Of a DNA stretch of 59,869 nucleotides, positions 53,911 to 59,869 are shown piece after piece (positions within the stretch are counted from its first letter, which is position 1; the number at the start of each line of letters is the position of its first letter). The notes beneath the pieces are model-generated. The model was given only the letters and a program-made list of their open reading frames with translations, was not told the origin of the DNA and searched no databases. The stretch is from positions 20,510 to 80,378 of the forward strand of contig NZ_AOHZ01000017.1 of assembly GCF_000337215.1 (NCBI RefSeq). The letters are read 5' to 3'. This DNA is from Natronolimnohabitans innermongolicus JCM 12255. GTDB taxonomy: Archaea > Halobacteriota > Halobacteria > Halobacteriales > Natrialbaceae. The translations under genes and the position numbers were made by a program.

Positions 53911-54006
53911 TCGGCGGATAACCGCCTCACGGAATCGGCCCCGGAATCGAGAGGGGACCAGCACGAAACCGATAGGAAATTGACCCGCTTCTTCGAAGCC
54001 GTCAGC

Positions 54007-54771
54007 ATGGATCTCGACTGGGACGGAATCACCCACGTTACGAAGGTCGATCCGGCCAAGCCGCTGCCGCCCACGCTTGACGTCCTCGCAGGAACCGATC
54101 TGGTGATCGTCGGCGGCTCCGACGACGTCACCGAACGCAACACGATAGAGACCATCGATGCGCTCGAGGACGCCTTTCCGTCGCTGCCTGTTCTCCAGGA
54201 GCCGTACGACTCGGATCACGTCTCCTCCGAGACGATCGATGCGGTCGACGGAGTCGCGGTGCCGGCGGTCTACAACGGCAACCGCGAGCACTTCGTCGGG
54301 AAGCACGTCGACCTCTTCACCGAGGTTGGGCGCAAACCCGACGAGATTCTCGGAACGAGCATCCCCCTCGTCGGCAACCGGATCACGTCGAAGGCCGTCG
54401 ACGCGATCGGCGATCTCACCGAGAAACTCGTCGGCGAGGGCTACGTCGTCCAACACCTCGACTCGGCTGCGGCGGACGTGTCGGGCGTCGAGGAGCGGTA
54501 CACGCCCGACCAGGTCGCGGGCGCCGCCCTCGCGACGGAGGCGTTCTACGGCTTCCCCGTCTTCTACGTCGAGTACTCGGGCACCTACGGCGGCCCCGAA
54601 GACGTCGAGGCCGCCGCTCGCTACCTCGAGGAGACGACGCTGGTCTACGGCGGCGGAATCGACAGCCGAGCGAAAGCCCAGGAGATTCTCGAGGCCGGCG
54701 CGGACGCCATCGTCGTCGGCGACTGCTTCCACGACGATCCGGAGACGTTCCGCGAGACGATTCCGCGGTAG
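54007..54771 (+). CDS. Geranylgeranylglyceryl phosphate synthase-like
   Basis: Builds the first ether bond of archaeal lipids by joining geranylgeranyl diphosphate to sn-glycerol-1-phosphate. 254 residues from ATG 54007 (MDLDWDGITHVTKVDPAKPL). TIM-barrel motifs: DLVIVGGSDDVTE, then YVEYSGTYGGPED and LVYGGGIDSRAKAQEILEAGADAIVVGD, which form the phosphate-binding loops. Start chosen over a TTG at 53980 that lacks family residues. Confidence 0.9.
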   Translation: MDLDWDGITHVTKVDPAKPLPPTLDVLAGTDLVIVGGSDDVTERNTIETIDALEDAFPSLPVLQEPYDSDHVSSETIDAVDGVAVPAVYNGNREHFVGKHVDLFTEVGRKPDEILGTSIPLVGNRITSKAVDAIGDLTEKLVGEGYVVQHLDSAAADVSGVEERYTPDQVAGAALATEAFYGFPVFYVEYSGTYGGPEDVEAAARYLEETTLVYGGGIDSRAKAQEILEAGADAIVVGDCFHDDPETFRETIPR

Positions 54772-54789
54772 CGTTCCCGTCACTTACGG

Positions 54790-55197
54790 TTATCCGGGGG
54801 TTTCGTCGGTCGGCGCGGGATTACGTCGTTCATCTCCGCGCCGGCGGCTGGTTCGAACCGAAACCGTCGGGCCGTCGTCACCGAACGCGATCAGTACGCG
54901 CTCGAGAACGGCACGATACTGCTTGTAGTGATTTCCGTCGGCGTCGATCGAGAGCTCCGACGCGACGAGTCCGGCTCGCTCCAGTCGGTCGAGCCGTCGG
55001 TACGCCGTCGGCTCCGCAATCGACGCGGCGTCGGCGACGCGCTGTGCGGTCATCGGCTCGGCGCGTACTGACTCGAGTATCCGCCGGGCGTACCGATCGC
55101 CGAGTAACTCGAGGAGCGTCTCGGATTGCGCCACCGAATCCGTATTCGTATTCGTGTCAGTATCGTCATCTGTGTCAGAACTCCCACTCGAGCGCAT
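54790..55197 (-). CDS. ArsR/HTH-type transcriptional regulator
   Basis: 135 residues from ATG 55197 (MRSSGSSDTD); the frame extends to 55251. An acidic, Thr-rich N-terminus precedes LLELLGDRYARRILESVRAEPMTAQRVADAASI (helices), AEPTAYRRLDRLERAGLV (recognition helix) and a short wing (HYKQYRAVLERVLIAF). The C-terminus is basic-acidic and disordered. Divergent from a second HTH gene; a shared operator between them is suggested. Confidence 0.78.
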   Translation of the reverse strand: MRSSGSSDTDDDTDTNTNTDSVAQSETLLELLGDRYARRILESVRAEPMTAQRVADAASIAEPTAYRRLDRLERAGLVASELSIDADGNHYKQYRAVLERVLIAFGDDGPTVSVRTSRRRGDERRNPAPTDETPG

Positions 55198-55250
55198 GCT
55201 CCCGACGGACGGGGCGTATGGGCCAAACGCTTCGCACGGAACAGTTCGCA

Positions 55251-55280
55251 AGTTTAAGTGGGTTCCCGACGACGGAACCG
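55251..55280. promoter_or_regulatory. Divergent promoter region with GGTTCC/GGAACC inverted repeat
   Basis: GGTTCC (55261-55266) and GGAACC (55274-55279) are perfect inverted arms with a 7-nt spacer. TTTAAG at about 55253-55258 lies some 38 nt before the + strand ATG at 55293. A dimeric regulator, possibly one of the two flanking HTH proteins, could bind here. Confidence 0.45.
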
Positions 55281-55292
55281 TAGGGCCGGGAG

Positions 55293-55952
55293 ATGAGGGC
55301 GATTCGAATCGCGATCACGCACACGGAGGCGACGATCCATCCGATCCACTCGCTGATCTGTACGACGGACGGACTGTCGCGGGAACGCATCCTCTACATT
55401 ACCGTCGCCGACGGCGTCGAGACCACGATCAACTACGTCGAGGGGGAGCCGGAGGTGTACGAAACCGCGCTCCGCCGAAAGACCGTGGTCGACGAGTACG
55501 AGGTGTATCCGGACGGATCCGACGGCTGCTACTCCTACATTCGGAACGAACTCGGCGCCTACAACAGCGCGCTCGCAACCGCGCTCCAGCGCGAGACGCT
55601 CGCGGTGATCCCGCCCATCGAGTACCTGCCCGACCGACGGATGCTCGTCTCGCTCGTCGTCACGGAACGCGACTTCCGAGACATTCTCGAGGAGATTCCG
55701 GACGAACTGACGGTCGACGTGATCGGCGTCGGCTCGATTCCGCAGATTCCGCGCTCGCAACTCACCGCGAAACAGCGCCGAGCGATGCGGACCGCCTGGG
55801 AGAACGGCTACTACGAGATTCCCCGAACGGCGACGCTCGAGGAGGTCGCGGCCGAACTCGACTGTTCGGTGTCGACCGCCTCCGATCTGTTGCGCCGCGG
55901 CCAGGCCAGTCTCGTCGCCACTGCGCTCGGCGTCGATGACTCCGTGCAGTAA
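55293..55952 (+). CDS. Bacterio-opsin activator-like HTH regulator
   Basis: 219 residues. N-terminal alpha/beta domain with no recognisable sensor motif. The C-terminal part has the HTH_10 type helix-turn-helix (ATLEEVAAELDCSVSTASDLLRRGQASLVA) preceded by LTAKQRRAMRTAWENGYYEIPR, as in Bat-family haloarchaeal regulators. The targets are unknown. Divergent from the ArsR-like gene. Confidence 0.85.
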   Translation: MRAIRIAITHTEATIHPIHSLICTTDGLSRERILYITVADGVETTINYVEGEPEVYETALRRKTVVDEYEVYPDGSDGCYSYIRNELGAYNSALATALQRETLAVIPPIEYLPDRRMLVSLVVTERDFRDILEEIPDELTVDVIGVGSIPQIPRSQLTAKQRRAMRTAWENGYYEIPRTATLEEVAAELDCSVSTASDLLRRGQASLVATALGVDDSVQ

Positions 55953-56059
55953 GTGATTCGAGACGATCGACGTCGATCCACTCGCGTGCTGTGTCGAATA
56001 GCGACAACTGAAAACCGGAAACGAAGCGGCGAGGAGCCGCGAGACGCGGCGTGACGCCG

Positions 56060-56467
56060 TTAAAAGGTCTCCTCGATGATTTCGCCGACCGCGAAGTTCG
56101 ATTTGACCTCGGTGACTTCGACTTTGACGCGTTCGCCGACGTCGGCGCCGGGGACGATGATGACGTAGCCGCGCTCGACGCGAGCGATGCCGTCGCCCTG
56201 CTTGCCGATGTCTTCGATCTCGACGTAGCGCGTTTCGCCGACGTCGACCGGCGGCTGCGGTTCTGACGGCGCCGTCTGCGGTTGGCTCGTCGTTTCCCCG
56301 TCCGCCGTCGCCTCGTCCTCGCGAGAGATCAGCGCGACGCGATAGACCTCCCCCGGGTCGATGTCGCCGGTTTCGACTTCTTGACGTGGTACCTCGATGA
56401 CGTATCGGTCCTCCTCTGCCGAGACGTCCGCACTGAACAGACACAGGAGTTTTTCAGATATCTCCAC
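56060..56467 (-). CDS. TRAM-domain protein
   Basis: 135 residues, start GTG at 56467 (MEISEKLLCLFSAD), the usual haloarchaeal N-terminus for this family. Residues about 75-135 are a TRAM domain: RYVEIEDIGKQGDGIARVERGYVIIVPGADVGERVKVEVTEV, ending with a NFAVGEIIE strand. TRAM domains bind RNA; small TRAM proteins act as RNA chaperones. Residues 1-70 carry an acidic beta-rich part and a Thr/Gln linker. Confidence 0.9.
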   Translation of the reverse strand: MEISEKLLCLFSADVSAEEDRYVIEVPRQEVETGDIDPGEVYRVALISREDEATADGETTSQPQTAPSEPQPPVDVGETRYVEIEDIGKQGDGIARVERGYVIIVPGADVGERVKVEVTEVKSNFAVGEIIEETF

Positions 56468-56603
56468 AGGTAGACCCTCAGTTTCATCACTGAAGCGCCT
56501 CCATAATAGTTCTACCGACAGAGAGTCACCAACTCACGGCTATTGGCGGATATTCCGGCGAACTCGGTCCATCTTCCGAGTGAGCGGTCCACGGTTTCGA
56601 CCG

Positions 56604-58337
56604 TCAGTCCGCGCCTCCCGGCTCGAGGGCGCCCGCCGTCGCGACCCCCTCGAGGTCGACCGCCGTTCCGAGATCCGCGTCGGCGACGGAGTCGTAGGGT
56701 CGATTGACGACGATGTCACCGGCCGTACTGCTGCCGATGCCCGGAATCGCCGTGAGCTCGTCCATCGAGGCCGCGTTGAGGTCGAGGGGGTAGGGGACGC
56801 CGGTCACGGAGCGATAGCCGTGGTCGACGACCGCGACGTCGATCGTTCGCCCCAGTTCTCGCTCGCCGGGGATACCCACGAGCAGCGGGTAGGTTCCCAG
56901 CTGGCGGCCGAAAGTCGTCCCATCTTGGTGGTACTCGAGGTGGACGTTCGGCAACACGGTTCCCGGCGGAGCGACGCGGGCCAGCATCGGGTTGTCGATC
57001 TCCTCGCGAACCTGCCGCTTGTACCGCTTGAAGAGCTTCTTGTGCTCCCGTGCGATCTCGGCGCCCGTCTCGCTCATCTCCGTCCCGGCGAAGGACATCA
57101 CCTGCCGGATGTTGATCCGTCGGAGCATGTATCCCTCGTCGTAGACCCGGTTGAGAAAGTCGAGGTTGCGCTCGTAGGTCTCCTCACGTTCGCCCTTGAG
57201 ACCGTGCAAGAGGTTGATTCCGGGCAGCAGTTTGGGAAGTCGACGCGGGGCGTCGTCGCCGAAGGTGGGCCCGTCCGCGTGATCCTCACCGGGTCGCCAG
57301 CCCCCTTCCTCGTTGACGATTCGGACAGCCTCGAAACACTCCTCGGCGGAGACGTTCAGGTTGTTTTCCTCCTGGACCACCGGGTCGGCCGACTCGAGGC
57401 CGAACGCGGCGGTGTCGCCGGGCGTGTTGTGTTCGGCGATGATCCGGATCCCCTCCCGAGACTTCTCGGGCCACTCGACGATCGTGATTGGGTTCATGTT
57501 GTCGAGGTGGAGCGTCTCGAGATCGGGTGCGACGTCGCGGATCCCGCCGTAGAGCTGTCTGAGCGCGTCGGGATTTGGCGCCTCGCCGTCGCCGCCGTAG
57601 GCGAGGATATCCGCCTGGCGACCGATTCGAAAGTGGGTGACGCCGCGGTCGGAGAGGGCGTCGACCTCGCCGACGACCGACGGCGGCGGTCGGAACTCGG
57701 GGTTGCCGTAGAGCGGCTCGGTGCAGAACGAACACCGATAGGCACAGCCTCGAGAGGTCTCGAGTTCGGCGATGAGGTGGTCTGGGTGGTTCGGATGCTG
57801 TTCGACGACGAACGCGCCCTCCTGGGCCCACCGCGACACCTCGTCGATATCGCGCATCCGGTTGTTGAACCCCTCGAGGCCGCTCTCGACCAAGTCGTAG
57901 ACGGCGGCCTCGACGTCGCCTTTGGCGACGAAGTCGAAGTCAAGATCCTGGCGTTCGGTCTCGGTCGCGCCGGCGTTTTCCTCGCCGACGCCGAACTTGA
58001 CGGGGCCGCCCATCAGGCTCGTCCCGTTTGCGGTCCAGGCCAGTTTGCGCACCTCGTCGGGTTCGGCCGGCGTTCCGCCGACGTACTTCCCGGGGACGGT
58101 CATCCCGCCCAGGTAGATCATGAGGTCGGCCTCGTCGACGTCGCGCCAGCGGTTGGTCTCCTCGCGCAGGCCGTCGATCGTATGATAGGTGATCTGCTCG
58201 CGGGGAACGCCCGCGTCGACGAGCGCGCCCGCCGCGTAGCGGGGGTACGTCGAGATGTACGGCGGCACCCCGAAGTGTGCGGGCTCGTCGACGTAGCCGT
58301 CGACGATCGTCACCGAAAGCGTCTCGGGGTCGGTCAT
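56604..58337 (-). CDS. Radical SAM protein with C-terminal helix-hairpin-helix (COG1031-like)
   Basis: 577 residues. Residues 1-190 form a Rossmann-like domain of the type that precedes radical SAM cores. The Fe-S motif CAYRCSFC (CxxxCxxC) follows ETSRG near residue 195-205. A barrel region (LDNMNPITIVEWPEKSREG) comes next, and a C-terminal HhH (LNAASMDELTAIPGIGSSTAGDIV) ends the protein. Known as a conserved archaeal protein of uncertain reaction; the HhH suggests a nucleic-acid substrate. Confidence 0.88.
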   Translation of the reverse strand: MTDPETLSVTIVDGYVDEPAHFGVPPYISTYPRYAAGALVDAGVPREQITYHTIDGLREETNRWRDVDEADLMIYLGGMTVPGKYVGGTPAEPDEVRKLAWTANGTSLMGGPVKFGVGEENAGATETERQDLDFDFVAKGDVEAAVYDLVESGLEGFNNRMRDIDEVSRWAQEGAFVVEQHPNHPDHLIAELETSRGCAYRCSFCTEPLYGNPEFRPPPSVVGEVDALSDRGVTHFRIGRQADILAYGGDGEAPNPDALRQLYGGIRDVAPDLETLHLDNMNPITIVEWPEKSREGIRIIAEHNTPGDTAAFGLESADPVVQEENNLNVSAEECFEAVRIVNEEGGWRPGEDHADGPTFGDDAPRRLPKLLPGINLLHGLKGEREETYERNLDFLNRVYDEGYMLRRINIRQVMSFAGTEMSETGAEIAREHKKLFKRYKRQVREEIDNPMLARVAPPGTVLPNVHLEYHQDGTTFGRQLGTYPLLVGIPGERELGRTIDVAVVDHGYRSVTGVPYPLDLNAASMDELTAIPGIGSSTAGDIVVNRPYDSVADADLGTAVDLEGVATAGALEPGGAD

Positions 58338-58597
58338 AGCGTCGGGTAACGTCTCGAGTGGTAAAACGATGACTACACAACTGCATCGCTATCGCGGACT
58401 CGTCGGCGTGACGGGGACTGGATCGACGCTCGTCACAGCAGCGGCGGCTTCTCGAGATCCGACTGTGAAGACGCCACTCCGAGCTGACGGTTCCATCGCC
58501 AGCGTATGGGGCAACTAGACGCATCGAACGACGTTCGCTTACGTCTCGGAAGTGACGGGTGAATACGTATTTCTGGTACTGCGTGGTAGCACTCAGC

Positions 58598-58969
58598 ATG
58601 GACAATGAGTGGCTGCGTGCGATACTCGAGACAACCGAGGAGGTGGAGCGTAACACAGCCGCTGACCACCTCCTGTGGGTGCTCTCGGACCGGTATACTC
58701 GGTACGTCCTGGCGTCAGTCGTGGACGAATCGACGGTAACGCTCGAGGCGCTTACGGATGTGGTGGCCGGACTCGAGGCTGCAGAAACGGGGTCGATCGT
58801 GACGTCAAGCGATCACGAACGAATCCGGCTCTGGCTGTATCACGTCGTCCTCCCGAAACTCGACGACGTCGGCTACCTCGAGTTCGACAGCGAGGCCCAA
58901 ACCGTCGAAACGGACGAGATTCCGCCGGTCTTCCGCGAGCTACTGGAGAACAGGAACGACGAGGTCTGA
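58598..58969 (+). CDS. DUF7344-type winged-helix-like regulator
   Basis: 123 residues from ATG 58598 (MDNEWLRAILETTEEVERN). The core LLWVLSDRYTRYVLASVVDESTVTLEALTDVV followed by RIRLWLYHVVLPKLDDVGYLEFD matches the haloarchaeal DUF7344 pattern, a likely HTH. The number is recalled, not searched. It lies 5 nt before the DICT protein on the same strand, so the two are probably cotranscribed and may work as a sensor-regulator pair. Confidence 0.7.
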   Translation: MDNEWLRAILETTEEVERNTAADHLLWVLSDRYTRYVLASVVDESTVTLEALTDVVAGLEAAETGSIVTSSDHERIRLWLYHVVLPKLDDVGYLEFDSEAQTVETDEIPPVFRELLENRNDEV

Positions 58970-58974
58970 TACAG

Positions 58975-59703
58975 ATGGAGAACCTCCGGGACCAGTTCGA
59001 CAGCGTCGCCGAGCGACGCCAGCTCCTCGAAGTTCACACGGACCGCGACCGAATTGCCTCGGAACTCGAACAGCAATTCTCGACGCGGAACGTTCGCATC
59101 GTCCGCAAGCCGGCGTTGTCGGTAAAGAACCCCGACTTCGTGATCGTCCGGGACGCTGATCGCGAGTTTCGCGCTGCGGTCGGGGTCGAGCATCTCGAGG
59201 CGATGCTCTCGCCTGAGATCCACCCCCCGTGGCGAATCGGCAACGGGGACGACGATGCCGCCGAGCGGTTTCGATTCCTCGAGAACACGATTTTCACTTC
59301 CTACGATCGACGGCAACTGCTGGCCGTCAGCCGCGAAATCGAGGAGCGAGCCTGGCGAACCGGCTCGGGAGCGATGTTCATCGGCTTTCAGAACACGGCA
59401 GCTTTCAGGACGCAGCTCCCGGTCTACGAACGGCTCGTTCGGGAGTGCGATCTGACCGTAACGGTTTTCGTCGAAAACGAATGGCGCGGGGAGACAGTCG
59501 ACGGAATCGACGTGGTGTCCGATGCGGCGAGTGAGATCGGCGCGTTCTGGTTCGTGTTGTTCGACGGCGGTGGAAGCGATCTGAAGAAGTGCGGACTGCT
59601 CGCAGAAGAGCGCGAAGAGGGCCAGTATTACGGATTCTGGACGGACGAACCCGAGCGAGTGGACGAGATGATCGCGTATCTCAAGTCGTTGAGAGGCTTC
59701 TGA
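58975..59703 (+). CDS. DICT sensory-domain protein
   Basis: 242 residues from ATG 58975 (MENLRDQFDSV). The DICT (sensory) fold is suggested by RRQLLEVHTDRDRIASELEQQFS, FVIVRDADREFRAAVG and SGAMFIGFQNTAAFRTQLPVYERLVREC. DICT domains are found in sensory proteins, often linked to cyclic-nucleotide or light signalling. No extra catalytic domain is present. Its partner is probably the DUF7344 protein just upstream. Confidence 0.75.
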   Translation: MENLRDQFDSVAERRQLLEVHTDRDRIASELEQQFSTRNVRIVRKPALSVKNPDFVIVRDADREFRAAVGVEHLEAMLSPEIHPPWRIGNGDDDAAERFRFLENTIFTSYDRRQLLAVSREIEERAWRTGSGAMFIGFQNTAAFRTQLPVYERLVRECDLTVTVFVENEWRGETVDGIDVVSDAASEIGAFWFVLFDGGGSDLKKCGLLAEEREEGQYYGFWTDEPERVDEMIAYLKSLRGF

Positions 59704-59729
59704 TCGTCGGTCGTCGGAGAACAGGAGGC

Positions 59730-59742
59730 GTCTGACGCAGAC
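59730..59742. terminator. Small stem-loop after the DICT gene
   Basis: GTCTG (59730-59734) and CAGAC (59738-59742) pair around ACG, 27 nt after the DICT stop. It is short and may be chance. Confidence 0.25.
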
Positions 59743-59778
59743 AACCGAGGAAGCCACGCACGTTCGAACCGAGACACG

Positions 59779-59868
59779 GCTAGTACCCTCCCAAGCGTCG
59801 ACTGATGGGGCGAATCGGACCACACCGCATGATTCGCCCCATCAGTTCAGGCTTGGGAAGCCACTAGC
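59779..59868. repeat. 90-nt near-perfect palindrome at the window edge
   Basis: Arm 59779-59816 and arm 59831-59868 are 38 nt each and match as inverted repeats at 32 of 38 positions without gaps, around a 14-nt centre. The inner 16 positions are perfect, including CTGATGGGGCGAATC against GATTCGCCCCATCAG. Flanking blocks are CCCAAGC/GCTTGGG and GCTAGT/ACTAGC. It could be abutting ends of a mobile element, a MITE, or a large transcribed hairpin. Sequence beyond 59869 is needed. Confidence 0.7.
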
Positions 59869-59869
59869 A

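Noticed and set aside
1-59869. CRISPR array or cas genes
   Set aside because: No regularly spaced repeats of 25-40 nt and no Cas-type proteins are visible; the only tandem repeats are the tRNA relics with two units.

Overview
The window reads as haloarchaeal chromosome. The evidence is very acidic, Asp/Glu-rich proteins, strong GC bias, archaeal TATA-type promoters about 26 nt before start codons (several genes look leaderless), archaeosortase A, geranylgeranylglyceryl phosphate synthase-type lipid biosynthesis, haloarchaeal HTH families, and a complete archaeal chemotaxis set with CheC and CheD. The layout suggests a Natrialbales-type organism; this is an impression, not a phylogenetic result.

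Layout. 1-75: tail of an IS1341/IS605-type TnpB element with its end hairpin. 201-9612: chemotaxis operon cheW-cheY-cheB-cheA-cheC1-cheC2-cheD-cheR, tightly packed on the + strand, with very long acidic linkers. 9709-10998: an orphan protein with an HsdR-N-like fold. 11062-19732: a convergent operon on the - strand encoding a type IV pilus-like machine (secretion ATPase, polytopic platform protein, five single-span pilin-like proteins). 20070-28372: metabolic and regulatory genes (SDR, acyl-CoA dehydrogenase, tRNA-Arg(CCU) beside tandem tRNA-tail relics, tatA, peroxiredoxin, HD hydrolase, PAS histidine kinase, small wHTH, XapX protein, deoxyadenosine deaminase-like amidohydrolase, small membrane protein). 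28479-31959: succinate dehydrogenase sdhCDBA. 32140-36974: M14-type deacylase, GNAT with zinc ribbon, cbiA, DUF1802 protein and two small proteins. 37101-44817: cobalamin block, cobN-cbiC-cbiE leftward and a ChlI/ChlD fusion rightward from a 34-nt divergent promoter. 44916-51491: amine-oxidase-like flavoprotein, cold-shock protein, metallophosphoesterase and archaeosortase A, wHTH regulator, glycosyltransferase, methyltransferase. 51816-59703: small wHTH, MBL hydrolase, YkgJ-like protein, GGGP synthase, two divergent HTH regulators, TRAM protein, radical SAM-HhH protein, and a DUF7344/DICT pair. The window closes on a 90-nt near-perfect palindrome.

How parts work together. The chemotaxis genes form a complete adaptation and signalling circuit (CheA/CheW kinase core, CheY output, CheB/CheR/CheD receptor modification, three CheC domains as phosphatases). 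No archaellum gene is present. The nearest surface machine is the pilus-like cluster running toward it. CobN and ChlI/ChlD should form a cobaltochelatase feeding the same corrin pathway as cbiC, cbiE and cbiA. sdhCDBA links the TCA cycle to the quinone pool.

The most unusual observations are: the roughly 550-residue acidic linker in CheA and a comparable acidic tail in the neighbouring secretion ATPase; the orphan HsdR-N-like protein between the chemotaxis and pilus operons; tandem tRNA-Arg 3'-end relics; overlapping leaderless promoters between cobN and the chelatase ATPase; and the terminal 90-nt palindrome.
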